Positions 1 through 7,052 of a stretch of 35,739 nt of DNA are shown here, one piece after another. The notes beneath the pieces are model-generated. The model saw nothing but the letters and a program-made list of their open reading frames with translations. It searched no databases and was not told the DNA's origin. Numbering within the stretch: position 1 is the first letter of the stretch; the number at the start of each line of letters is the position of its first letter. Location of the stretch: assembly GCA_030149245.1 (NCBI GenBank), contig JASBRX010000004.1, positions 1 to 35,739 on the forward strand. The letters run 5' to 3'. A program made the translations under genes and the position numbers. The stretch comes from Sphingomonas bacterium (GTDB lineage Bacteria > Pseudomonadota > Alphaproteobacteria > Sphingomonadales > Sphingomonadaceae).

Positions 1-66
1 TTGAAGGTCGGGACGGTCGTCAGTGTGATCGTCACCGCGTTCGTCATCTGGCTGATCGCAGCCTGA
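1..66 (+). CDS. aa3-type cytochrome c oxidase subunit IV, C-terminal fragment
   Basis: The first 22 codons stay open from the window edge and end in TGA at 64-66. They encode a single hydrophobic helix (LKVGTVVSVIVTAFVIWLIA) followed by one alanine. This matches the C-terminal membrane helix of the short bacterial aa3-oxidase subunit IV family (COX4_pro_2), which is often found just upstream of pntA in sphingomonads. The N-terminal half lies outside the window. The identification rests on a short hydrophobic tail plus context, so it is reasonable but not certain. The pntAA start follows two bases after the stop codon, suggesting one transcript. Confidence 0.55.
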   Translation: MKVGTVVSVIVTAFVIWLIAA

Positions 67-67
67 G

Positions 68-1189
68 GTGAAGATCGCGGTCCTCAAGGAGACCGCCGCT
101 GGAGAGCGGCGCGTCTCCGCGACGCCGGAAACCGTCAAGAAATTCGTATCGCTGGGTGCTGCTGTCGCAGTCGAACGCGGTGCGGGTGACACCGGTTTCC
201 TATCCGACACAAGCTTCGAATCCGCCGGGGCCACCTTGGGTTCGCGAACCGAGGTGCTGGCCGACGCCGACATCGTGCTGGGGGTGCAGGGTCCCGATCC
301 GGCGACGCTGACCGGGATCAAGCCCGGTGCCTGGCTCGCCGCGGGCCTCAACCCGTTTGGCGAGCGCGCGCGGGTCGATGCCTATGCGGCGCTGGGGATC
401 GAGGCGCTGGCGATGGAGTTCATGCCGCGCATCACCCGTGCGCAGTCGATGGACATCCTCTCGTCCCAGTCGAACCTGGCGGGGTACAAGGCGGTGCTCG
501 ACGCCGCGTCCGAATATGGCCGCGTCTTCCCGATGATGATGACTGCGGCCGGCACCGTGTCCGCGGCCAAGGTGTTCGTGATGGGCGTCGGCGTCGCCGG
601 GCTTCAGGCGATCGCCACCGCCCGCCGCCTTGGCGCGCAGGTGTCGGCAACCGACGTCCGCAGCGCGACCAAGGAGCAGATTCAGTCGCTCGGCGCGAAA
701 CCGATCTTCGTCGAGAATGTCGCGGGGATCGAAGGCGAAGGCTCGGGCGGCTACGCCACCGAGATGAGCGACGAATACAAGGCCGCTCAGGCCGAACTGG
801 TCTCCTCGCACATCGCCAAGCAGGACATCGTCATCACCACCGCATTGATCCCGGGCCGCCCCGCGCCCCGGCTGATCAGCGACGCGCAGATCGCGTCGAT
901 GCGTCCGGGCAGCGTCATCGTCGACCTCGCGGTCGAAGCCGGCGGTAATGTCGAGGGCGCGGTCGCGGGTGAGGTCGTGGAGAAGCACGGCGTCAAGATC
1001 GTCGGCCACCGCAACGTCTCGTCGCGACTGGCGAGCGACGCCTCGGCGCTGTTCGCGCGCAACCTCTACAACTTCCTCTCGGCATTCTGGGACAAGGAAG
1101 CGGGAAAGCCGGTGCTCGACGAAGAGATCGGCGACGCGATCCGGCTGACCCAGGGCGGCAAGGTGGTGAACGCGAGGCTGTTGTCTTGA
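68..1189 (+). CDS. pntAA: NAD(P) transhydrogenase subunit alpha part 1 (soluble NAD(H)-binding domain I)
   Basis: This 373-residue protein is the NAD(H)-binding component of the proton-translocating transhydrogenase, which drives NADPH formation from NADH at the cost of the proton gradient. It begins with the alanine-dehydrogenase/PNT N-terminal fold (MKIAVLKET). The RQD-loop region with RITRAQSMD lies at about residues 121-129, and the NAD-binding glycine motif GVGVAG at 173-178. There are no membrane helices, as expected where the alpha subunit is split into two genes. The GTG start at 68 follows the preceding stop by one base. pntA2 and pntB complete the enzyme downstream, but a DUF559 gene and a palindromic repeat intervene. 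Confidence 0.97.
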   Translation: MKIAVLKETAAGERRVSATPETVKKFVSLGAAVAVERGAGDTGFLSDTSFESAGATLGSRTEVLADADIVLGVQGPDPATLTGIKPGAWLAAGLNPFGERARVDAYAALGIEALAMEFMPRITRAQSMDILSSQSNLAGYKAVLDAASEYGRVFPMMMTAAGTVSAAKVFVMGVGVAGLQAIATARRLGAQVSATDVRSATKEQIQSLGAKPIFVENVAGIEGEGSGGYATEMSDEYKAAQAELVSSHIAKQDIVITTALIPGRPAPRLISDAQIASMRPGSVIVDLAVEAGGNVEGAVAGEVVEKHGVKIVGHRNVSSRLASDASALFARNLYNFLSAFWDKEAGKPVLDEEIGDAIRLTQGGKVVNARLLS

Positions 1190-1229
1190 CCCGGCGCGGC
1201 GATGCAGTGCGCGCCGCACATCCCCGAAT

Positions 1230-1365
1230 CCTCCCCTGCAAGGGGAGGTGGCAGCGCGCAGCGCTGACGGAGGGGTGTCGCCGGTTGTTGGGTATGGGCA
1301 CCTCGCAAGCCGGGACACCCCTCCACCACGCCTTCGGCGCGGTCCCCCTCCCCTTTCAGGGGAGG
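1230..1365. repeat. Composite palindromic intergenic repeat (CTCCCCT...AGGGGAG family)
   Basis: Two short hairpins of the same type bound the element: CCTCCCCTGCAAGGGGAGG at 1230-1248 and CCTCCCCTTTCAGGGGAGG at 1347-1365. Between them is an inner inverted repeat, GGAGGGGTGTC at 1269-1279 and its exact complement at 1314-1324. The element fills most of the gap between pntAA and the DUF559 gene and ends 6 bases before that gene's ATG. Related CTCCCC/GGGGAG hairpins occur at 15653-15824 and 24835-24942. Confidence 0.85.
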
Positions 1366-1371
1366 ATTTGA

Positions 1372-1743
1372 ATGCTACAAGGGGCGGTCGAGACCAATCG
1401 GCGCGCCAAGCTCTTGCGCAATACGATGTCGCTGCCCGAGGTGCTTTTATGGGTAGCGCTCAAGAAACGTCCGGGCGGCTTTAAGTTCAGAAAGCAGCAT
1501 CCGTCCGGACCCTATGTCGCAGATTTCTACTGTCACGAAGCGCGGATGATCGTGGAAGTGGATGGGGCGACGCATGATTTCGGTGATCAGCCGGAGCGCG
1601 ATGAGAGACGCGACGCCTGGTTTGCCGAGCGGGGACTGGACGTCATGCGGATACCGGCTCGCGAATTGCTGAACGATTGCGATGCGGTCGTTCGTGGGGT
1701 TGTTGCTCGTGCCGCTGAACGGTGTGCACCGGGGGAGGAATAG
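1372..1743 (+). CDS. DUF559 domain-containing protein (Vsr-like/PD-(D/E)XK nuclease fold)
   Basis: This 123-residue protein has the DUF559 pattern: an N-terminal helix with an acidic residue (LPEVLLW, E23), a basic strand (FKFRKQHP), then YVADFYC (D51) and MIVEVDGATH (E62, D64). The family is related to very-short-patch-repair-type nucleases, so metal-dependent DNA cleavage is plausible; no activity is established. The gene lies between pntAA and pntA2 with a palindromic repeat immediately upstream. Its TAG stop (1741-1743) directly abuts the pntA2 ATG. Its last codons contain the GGGGGAGG that serves as the pntA2 ribosome-binding site, so it reads as inserted into an older operon. Confidence 0.85.
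   Translation: MLQGAVETNRRAKLLRNTMSLPEVLLWVALKKRPGGFKFRKQHPSGPYVADFYCHEARMIVEVDGATHDFGDQPERDERRDAWFAERGLDVMRIPARELLNDCDAVVRGVVARAAERCAPGEE
1731..1738 (+). promoter_or_regulatory. Ribosome-binding site of pntA2 embedded in the DUF559 gene
   Basis: GGGGGAGG lies five bases before the ATG at 1744 and inside the last codons of the DUF559 gene. It fixes the pntA2 start and implies translational coupling between the intruding gene and pntA2. Confidence 0.7.
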
Positions 1744-2022
1744 ATGGACTTTATCTCGATCCTGTCGATCTTCGTGCTGGCGTGTTTCGTCGGCTATTAT
1801 GTCGTGTGGTCGGTGACCCCGGCGCTGCACACGCCGCTGATGGCGGTCACCAATGCGATTTCCAGCGTCATCATCGTCGGCGCGCTGATCGCGTCGGCGG
1901 CTGCCGGAAGCCCAACCGCCAAATGGCTGGGGCTGATCGCGGTGGCGCTGGCCAGCGTCAACATTTTCGGCGGGTTCGCCGTGACCGAGCGGATGCTCGC
2001 CATGTACAAGAAGAAGGGCTGA
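1744..2022 (+). CDS. pntA2: NAD(P) transhydrogenase subunit alpha part 2 (membrane domain II)
   Basis: This 92-residue protein has three hydrophobic segments (about residues 5-25, 31-53 and 60-80) and a short basic tail (MYKKKG). It matches the small membrane-embedded alpha-2 subunit of three-subunit transhydrogenases. Together with the N-terminal half of PntB it forms the proton channel. The ATG at 1744 is supported by GGGGGAGG five bases upstream. It lies 4 bases before pntB, consistent with cotranscription. This subunit is often called PntAB when the alpha subunit is split. Confidence 0.95.
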   Translation: MDFISILSIFVLACFVGYYVVWSVTPALHTPLMAVTNAISSVIIVGALIASAAAGSPTAKWLGLIAVALASVNIFGGFAVTERMLAMYKKKG

Positions 2023-2026
2023 GCCG

Positions 2027-3460
2027 ATGCACGAGGCTGCTCCCATCAACCCTTGGGTTGCGCTCGCCTATCTGATTTCGGGCGTGCTGTTCATCCTGGC
2101 CCTGCGCGGCCTGTCCTCGCCCTCGACCAGCCGTCGCGGCAACCGATTCGGCATGGCCGGCATGTTGATCGCGGTGGTGACGACGCTGGTCACGCACGAG
2201 ATCGCGTCGCTGCCCGAGATTATCGGCGCGATCGCGGTCGGCGGGATCGTCGGCTTCGTCATCGCGCGCAAGATCAAGATGACCGACATGCCGCAGCTGG
2301 TCGCGGGCTTTCACAGCCTCGTCGGCCTGGCCGCGGTGCTGGTCGGCGTTGCCGCCTATCTGAACCCCGAGGCGTTCGGCATCGTCTTCCCCAAAGGATC
2401 GCCCAATGCGGGCCTGATCCTGCCGGTCAGCCGGATCGAGCTGGGCCTGGGCGTGGCGATCGGTGCGATCACCTTCTCCGGATCGGTCATCGCCTTCCTC
2501 AAGCTCAACGGCAACATGGGTGGCGCGCCGATCATGCTGCCCGGGCGGCACGTCATCAACCTCGGCACGCTCGCCGCGATCCTTGGCCTGATCGCGTACC
2601 TGACGGTCGAGCTGCGCGCGCCCGAATGGGTATTCTGGACCGTGCTGGTCCTGTCCTTCGTCATCGGCTTCCTGCTGATCATCCCGATCGGCGGCGCAGA
2701 CATGCCGGTCGTGGTGTCGATGCTCAACAGCTATTCGGGCTGGGCGGCGGCGGCGATGGGCTTTACGCTCGGCAACACCGCGATGATCATTACCGGCGCG
2801 CTGGTCGGCAGCTCGGGCGCGATCCTCAGCTACATCATGTGCAAGGCGATGAACCGCAGCTTCATCAGCGTGATCGCGGGCGGCTTTGGCGGCGACAGTG
2901 GCGGTGGCGCTGCGGCGGCCAAAACCGATCGTCCGTGGAAGCGCGGCAGCGCCGAGGACGCCGCGTTCCTGATGCAGCAGGCCGAACAGGTCATCATTGT
3001 CCCCGGATACGGCATGGCGGTGGCGCAGGCGCAGCACGTGCTGCGCGAGATGGGCGACAAGCTGAAAGAACATGGCGTCCGCGTGAAATACGCGATCCAT
3101 CCGGTCGCGGGGCGTATGCCGGGCCATATGAACGTGCTGCTCGCCGAAGCGAATGTCCCCTATGACGAGGTGTTCGAGCTGGAGGACATCAATAGCGAGT
3201 TCGCCCAGACCGACGTTGCCTTCATCATCGGCGCGAACGACGTCGTGAATCCGGCGGCGAAGACCGACAAGAGCTCGCCCATCTATGGCATGCCGGTGTT
3301 CGACGTGAACAAGGCCAAGACGGTGTTGTTCATCAAGCGCAGCATGGGCGGTGTCGGCTATGCCGGCGTCGACAATGACGTCTTCTACCAGGACAACACC
3401 ATGATGCTACTCGCCGACGCCAAGAAGATGGTGGAGGAAATCGTCAAGTCGCTCGACTGA
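2027..3460 (+). CDS. pntB: NAD(P) transhydrogenase subunit beta
   Basis: This 477-residue protein has about eight or nine membrane helices in the first 290 residues, a glycine/alanine linker near residue 290, and a soluble NADP(H)-binding domain III. Domain III shows VPGYGMAVAQAQ near residue 325, GANDVVNPAA near 405 and KRSMGGVGYAG near 440, all typical of PntB. The product pairs with the two alpha subunits to couple hydride transfer from NADH to NADP+ with proton translocation. The length is normal and the gene looks intact. A hairpin follows at 3470-3514. Confidence 0.98.
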   Translation: MHEAAPINPWVALAYLISGVLFILALRGLSSPSTSRRGNRFGMAGMLIAVVTTLVTHEIASLPEIIGAIAVGGIVGFVIARKIKMTDMPQLVAGFHSLVGLAAVLVGVAAYLNPEAFGIVFPKGSPNAGLILPVSRIELGLGVAIGAITFSGSVIAFLKLNGNMGGAPIMLPGRHVINLGTLAAILGLIAYLTVELRAPEWVFWTVLVLSFVIGFLLIIPIGGADMPVVVSMLNSYSGWAAAAMGFTLGNTAMIITGALVGSSGAILSYIMCKAMNRSFISVIAGGFGGDSGGGAAAAKTDRPWKRGSAEDAAFLMQQAEQVIIVPGYGMAVAQAQHVLREMGDKLKEHGVRVKYAIHPVAGRMPGHMNVLLAEANVPYDEVFELEDINSEFAQTDVAFIIGANDVVNPAAKTDKSSPIYGMPVFDVNKAKTVLFIKRSMGGVGYAGVDNDVFYQDNTMMLLADAKKMVEEIVKSLD

Positions 3461-3469
3461 TTATGTCCG

Positions 3470-3514
3470 GTCCCGGTCGCGCTTAATTGCTTGATATCCA
3501 GGCGTGACCGGGAC
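3470..3514. other. Hairpin after pntB
   Basis: GTCCCGGTC at 3470-3478 is exactly complementary to GACCGGGAC at 3506-3514, with extra inner pairing (GCGC/GCG). It lies 10 bases past the pntB stop. There is no T-run on either side, so it is not a standard intrinsic terminator. It may stabilise the pnt mRNA end or assist termination. Confidence 0.5.
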
Positions 3515-3546
3515 AGCATCTCCCTGCAACATTTGGGGGATGGGCA

Positions 3547-4443
3547 ATGCTGAGTGTCGGGCGGATTCTGGAGGGCGCGTTCGGGCTGGTCCGCGAACGT
3601 TTCGTGGCAGTAGCAGTGTGGATCGGTCTCTATTTGGCCGTCAACATCGCATTCATGCTGACGATAATGCCGATGATGGGCGCGACGATGAACCCGGCCG
3701 CCGCGACCGACCCCGCCGCGATGTTGGGAGCGATGCTGCCGATGTTCGCGCTGATCCCGGTTTTCTTTGTGGTCGCGGTCGTCCTCTATGCTGCCGCGAT
3801 GCGCGCCGTGCTGCGCCCCGATGCGGGTGGAATCGCTTATCTGCGGCTCGGAATGGATGAGCTGCGGCTGATCGGGTTGAGCATCATCTTCGCGATTGCC
3901 GGCACGATCCTGATGTTCGTCATATCGCTGGCGCTTGGCCTGGTCGGCGTTGGGATCGCCGCCAGTGGCGAACCTGGCGTCGGATCGGTGCTGTTCAGCT
4001 TCCTGTTCATGATCGGCATCTTCGCGGTCATGATCTTTTTCGTCGTCCGCTTCTCGCTTGCCTTCCCGCTCACCCTGTATCGGCGCAAGATCGTGATCGG
4101 CGAAGCGTGGACGCTGAGCAGCGGTCGGTTTTGGAGCCTGTTCGGCGCGGCGCTCGTCATTACGCTGATCATGATGATCCTGAACATCGCGGTCTCGATG
4201 TTCACGATGGGCAGCTATTTCTACGACCTGATGAGCGCGGCCGGCGATCCCGAGGCCGTGGCGCTCGCGGCGGAAGCGCAAGCGCAATCCTATGCGCAGT
4301 TCAGCCCCGTCATGATCCTGTCCTCGCTGGGCACGGCAATCGTTGCGGGTCTGGGTGTCGCATTGACCGGCGGAAGTGTCGCGACTGCAGCCAAGCTGTT
4401 GCTCGCGGACGAGGATGAGGATGCCGAGGAGGTTTTCGGCTAA
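3547..4443 (+). CDS. Multi-pass membrane protein, glycerophosphodiester-phosphodiesterase membrane-domain-like
   Basis: This 298-residue protein has about six hydrophobic segments (near residues 20-45, 60-85, 105-135, 150-175, 195-220 and 250-275) and a short acidic C-terminus (ADEDEDAEEVFG). The opening LSVGRILEGAFGLVRER and the 'LYRRKIVIGEAWTLSSGRFW' stretch resemble integral-membrane proteins related to the membrane domain of glycerophosphoryl diester phosphodiesterases; no catalytic domain is present. The start is supported by GGGGGA shortly before the ATG. The Met-rich stretch at residues 38-65 is unusual. It stands alone after the pnt operon. The function is unknown and the family assignment tentative. 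Confidence 0.7.
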   Translation: MLSVGRILEGAFGLVRERFVAVAVWIGLYLAVNIAFMLTIMPMMGATMNPAAATDPAAMLGAMLPMFALIPVFFVVAVVLYAAAMRAVLRPDAGGIAYLRLGMDELRLIGLSIIFAIAGTILMFVISLALGLVGVGIAASGEPGVGSVLFSFLFMIGIFAVMIFFVVRFSLAFPLTLYRRKIVIGEAWTLSSGRFWSLFGAALVITLIMMILNIAVSMFTMGSYFYDLMSAAGDPEAVALAAEAQAQSYAQFSPVMILSSLGTAIVAGLGVALTGGSVATAAKLLLADEDEDAEEVFG

Positions 4444-4575
4444 GCCGCTTGCCATAGTGCATCCATAGTGGAGATAACGGGCGGCAGACCGGTTGAATTC
4501 GGAGACGCCTTGTGCTGACGCGCCGCCCCGCCCCGCGATTACATCCGCATTGCAGCGCAAAGCGGAGGGATTGCG

Positions 4576-5499
4576 ATGAGTGACGCCATGACGGGTACCG
4601 AGCTTGCCGCCGATGCTGCGCGCGTCCTGATCGTGGCACCGCCGGCGGCGCAGGAGCGGCATCGCGCGGCCGTTATGGCGAACGGCGCGCGCGTGCTGGG
4701 CGCGGTTCCTCCGGACGCAATCGATGCGGCGCTCGCCAGCCTGATCGCCGCCGAGATGATCGTGATCGACGGCACCGGCGTCGATCCTGAACGAATGGCG
4801 GCGAGCGCCGGGCGGATTGCCGCCTGGACCCGCGACGGCGACTGCCGGATCGTCGCCTTGCTCGACACCGACGCACTGGACCTTGCCGCGCCGGTACTGA
4901 TGGACGCCGGGGCGGTCCTGCTCTGCGATCCGTCAGCGTCCGACTATGCCGCCGCGCTGGTCCGAGCGAGTGCGCCTCCCGGCGCGCGGCTGCACGACGC
5001 GACGCAGGAGCGCGAGGCCGAACGGCTGCGTCTGCTCAACGAAGAAGTGGCGCGGCTCGCCGCCGTCCTGTCCGACTTTGCCGCCGATCCGATGCGGCGC
5101 GAGCTGCGCGAACCTGGTCGCGGCTATCGTCCCGAGCCGGGCGGCGCGCCCGATCCGACGCCGCGCACCGTCCGGGCCACCATCCGCGCCCGGCGGCTGC
5201 GCGACCAGCATTTCACCCCCGAGCTCTTCGCCGATCCGGCCTGGGACATGCTGCTCGACCTCTATGCCGCGCGGCTGGAGGGCAGTCGGGTGTCGGTGTC
5301 GAGCCTGTGCATCGCGGCGTCCGTGCCGCCGACGACGGCGCTGCGCTGGATCGGGACGATGCACGATGCCGGGCTGTTCGAGCGCGAGGCCGATCCCGGC
5401 GACCGGCGGCGGGCGCATATCATGCTGTCGACGCGCGCGGCGGAGGCGATGCGTGGTTACTTCACCGCAGTCGCGCGGCTGGGGCTGCTGCCGATCTGA
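4576..5499 (+). CDS. MarR-like winged-helix regulator with receiver-like N-terminal domain
   Basis: This 307-residue protein appears to have three parts. Residues 15-130 alternate strands and helices like a response-regulator receiver (ARVLIVAPP, EMIVIDGTG, CRIVALLDTDAL, GAVLLCDPS), but the lysine expected after the fifth strand is not evident. Residues 140-165 (REAERLRLLNEEVARLAAVL) look like a coiled-coil linker. The C-terminal 110 residues form a winged helix with VSVSSLCIAASVPPTTALRW as the likely recognition segment and DPGDRRRAHIMLS as the wing, as in MarR proteins. It is probably a DNA-binding regulator; its target and signal are unknown. No histidine kinase is adjacent. Confidence 0.75.
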   Translation: MSDAMTGTELAADAARVLIVAPPAAQERHRAAVMANGARVLGAVPPDAIDAALASLIAAEMIVIDGTGVDPERMAASAGRIAAWTRDGDCRIVALLDTDALDLAAPVLMDAGAVLLCDPSASDYAAALVRASAPPGARLHDATQEREAERLRLLNEEVARLAAVLSDFAADPMRRELREPGRGYRPEPGGAPDPTPRTVRATIRARRLRDQHFTPELFADPAWDMLLDLYAARLEGSRVSVSSLCIAASVPPTTALRWIGTMHDAGLFEREADPGDRRRAHIMLSTRAAEAMRGYFTAVARLGLLPI

Positions 5500-5501
5500 A
5501 G

Positions 5502-5577
5502 TGGTGAGCCCTGATGGATTCGAACCATCGACCTACTGATTAAAAGTCAGTTGCTCTACCGACTGAGCTAAGGGCCC
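5502..5577 (-). tRNA. tRNA-Lys (TTT anticodon)
   Basis: On the minus strand a 76-nt cloverleaf starts GGGCCCTTAGCTCAG and ends ATCAGGGCTCACCA. The acceptor arms pair fully (GGGCCCT with AGGGCTC, one G-T wobble). The anticodon stem is ACTGA/TCAGT around the loop CTTTTAA, giving anticodon TTT. The T-arm contains GGTTCGAATCC and the CCA end is encoded. It lies 45 bases downstream of folK on the same strand, and no separate promoter is obvious. Confidence 0.97.
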
Positions 5578-5622
5578 CCATGCTGGGTCAGGCGCTGCAC
5601 CTAGGGGCGCAGAGGCGGCGGG

Positions 5623-6090
5623 TCAACCGGTGAGGCGGGCCGCGAGTTGACGGATCGTTCGCCCGGTGAGCGGATCGCACCAGTGGGGGACGATGCTGGT
5701 CAGCGGACGCAGGACGAAGTCGCGCTGGCGGAACAGCGGGTGGGGCACGGTGAGGCCGGGGCTGCTCCACGCCCCGCCCGACCACAGGATCAGGTCGAGA
5801 TCGATCACCCGCGCGTCCCAGCGGCGACCGCGCCGACGACCGAAGCTGCGTTCGATCTGCTTGAGACGCGCCAGCAGTTCGGCGGGGGTTTCGGCGCTCT
5901 CGATCAGGATCGCGGCATTGGCGAAGCGGCGGCGCGAGGGGCCGAGTGGGGCGGTTTCGATAACCCGCGACTGCGCGACCACCCCGCCGATCGCCGCGAT
6001 CGCCGCCGCCAGCTCCTGTCGCGGGGAGCCGTGGCGGCCGCGCCGGTTCGACCCCAGCGCGATGACATAATGGTGGGTTGAGGCACTCAC
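5623..6090 (-). CDS. folK: 2-amino-4-hydroxy-6-hydroxymethyldihydropteridine diphosphokinase
   Basis: This 155-residue HPPK transfers pyrophosphate from ATP to 6-hydroxymethyl-7,8-dihydropterin in folate synthesis. Family landmarks are the N-terminal YVIALGSN, the FANAAILIE strand (FxNxxxxV/I motif), the RRWDARVIDLDLILW signature with the two metal-binding aspartates, and VPHPLFRQRDFVLRPL. The length is normal. It lies upstream of tRNA-Lys on the same strand and is divergent from the uracil-DNA glycosylase gene, whose start is 22 bases away. Confidence 0.96.
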   Translation of the reverse strand: MSASTHHYVIALGSNRRGRHGSPRQELAAAIAAIGGVVAQSRVIETAPLGPSRRRFANAAILIESAETPAELLARLKQIERSFGRRRGRRWDARVIDLDLILWSGGAWSSPGLTVPHPLFRQRDFVLRPLTSIVPHWCDPLTGRTIRQLAARLTG

Positions 6091-6112
6091 CCGCCCCGCC
6101 TATCCCGGAGCG

Positions 6113-6772
6113 ATGATCCCGCCAAGTCCGTTGCCCGAGACCGAGCCGCCGCACGACTGCCCGCGCTGTCCGCGGCTGGTGGCGTTGCGACAGGAGTGGC
6201 GGGTTGAGTATCCCGACTGGTGGAACGCGCCGGTGCCGGCGTTCGGGGACCCCGATGCATGGCTGGGCATTATCGGGCTGGCACCGGGCAAGCATGGGGC
6301 GAACCGGACCGGGCGGCCCTTTACCGGGGATTTTGCGGGCGACCTGATGTTCGCGACGCTCGCCAAGTTCGGCTTTACCAGCGGGACCTATGAGAGCCGC
6401 GCGGATGACGGGCTGCAGCTGAACGGCACGATCATCGTCAATTCGGTCAAATGCCTGCCGCCCGAGAACAAGCCGACGCCGGAGGAGGCGCGGAACTGCC
6501 GTCCCTTTGCCGAGGCGCAGGTCGATGCGCTGCCCAATGCGCGCATCTTCATCGCGCTGGGCCAGATCGCACATCAGAGCGCGGTCAAGATTTTGGGCGG
6601 CAAGCTGCCCAAATGTCGCTTCGGGCATCTCGCCGAGCACCGCATGCCGGACGGGCGGGTGCTGATCGATAGCTATCACTGCTCGCGCTACAACCAGAAT
6701 ACCGGGCGGCTGACGGCGGAGATGTTCGAGGCGGTGTTTGCCCGGGCGATCGAGTTGCGCGGGACGGTGTGA
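6113..6772 (+). CDS. Family 5 uracil-DNA glycosylase (UdgB type)
   Basis: This 219-residue protein has the marks of iron-sulfur family 5 uracil-DNA glycosylases. An N-terminal CPRC pair lies at residues 16-19 and further cysteines follow near residues 118 and 132 (VKCLPP, ARNCRPF). The motif I region is GLAPGKHGANRTGRPFTGD at about 55-73, and the C-terminal motif is YHCSRYNQNTGR. Such enzymes remove uracil and some other deaminated bases from DNA. The ATG at 6113 is 22 bases from the folK start on the other strand, so the two share a very short divergent promoter region. Confidence 0.93.
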   Translation: MIPPSPLPETEPPHDCPRCPRLVALRQEWRVEYPDWWNAPVPAFGDPDAWLGIIGLAPGKHGANRTGRPFTGDFAGDLMFATLAKFGFTSGTYESRADDGLQLNGTIIVNSVKCLPPENKPTPEEARNCRPFAEAQVDALPNARIFIALGQIAHQSAVKILGGKLPKCRFGHLAEHRMPDGRVLIDSYHCSRYNQNTGRLTAEMFEAVFARAIELRGTV

Positions 6773-6822
6773 GCGCCGGACGAAGCAGACGTTTTCGATG
6801 GGGTTTCCGGGTGAAGCGACCG

Positions 6823-6864
6823 CGACGCGACGGGTTCGAGGCTGCGACGCGACACCGACGCGAC
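6823..6864. repeat. Short clustered CGACGCGAC motif in the udg-aguB gap
   Basis: Three exact copies of CGACGCGAC occur at 6823-6831, 6845-6853 and 6856-6864, with a partial fourth near 6871. They lie in a 280-base non-coding gap. Further on, GGGACTGTCCC at 6915-6925 is a small perfect palindrome. Open frames across this gap show no recognisable protein. Confidence 0.5.
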
Positions 6865-7022
6865 AGCTGCGCGACGCCGGGTGGCGGGGTGTCAGGCTGG
6901 ATGCGAAGGGCATGGGGACTGTCCCGGTCGGTCGAGGGGGACAGATGAGATATGCCTGATCGGGGTCTGTAGGAAAGCGGATTCGGCAAGAGCCGATTGC
7001 TTCGCGCCTGCCGCACGGTGGA

Positions 7023-7041
7023 CCCCGGAACAAGTCCGGGG
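7023..7041. repeat. Palindromic repeat unit CCCCGGA...TCCGGGG after aguB
   Basis: A 7-bp stem CCCCGGA/TCCGGGG with a 5-base loop lies 12 bases past the aguB stop (minus strand). It is flanked by GAC and GCGAC as in the common 'ACCCCGG...CCGGGGCGAC' intergenic units of sphingomonads. It may also act as an mRNA 3' hairpin for aguB; there is no T-run. Confidence 0.55.
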
Positions 7042-7052
7042 CGACGGATGGG

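Noticed and set aside
1958..3127. Open frame antisense to pntB
   Set aside because: It is low-complexity, His/Arg/Asp-rich translation typical of the complement of a GC-rich gene; PntB is certain.
6738..6959. Small open frame after the uracil-DNA glycosylase
   Set aside because: It overlaps the end of that gene and runs through motif-rich non-coding sequence. No ribosome-binding site or domain is visible.
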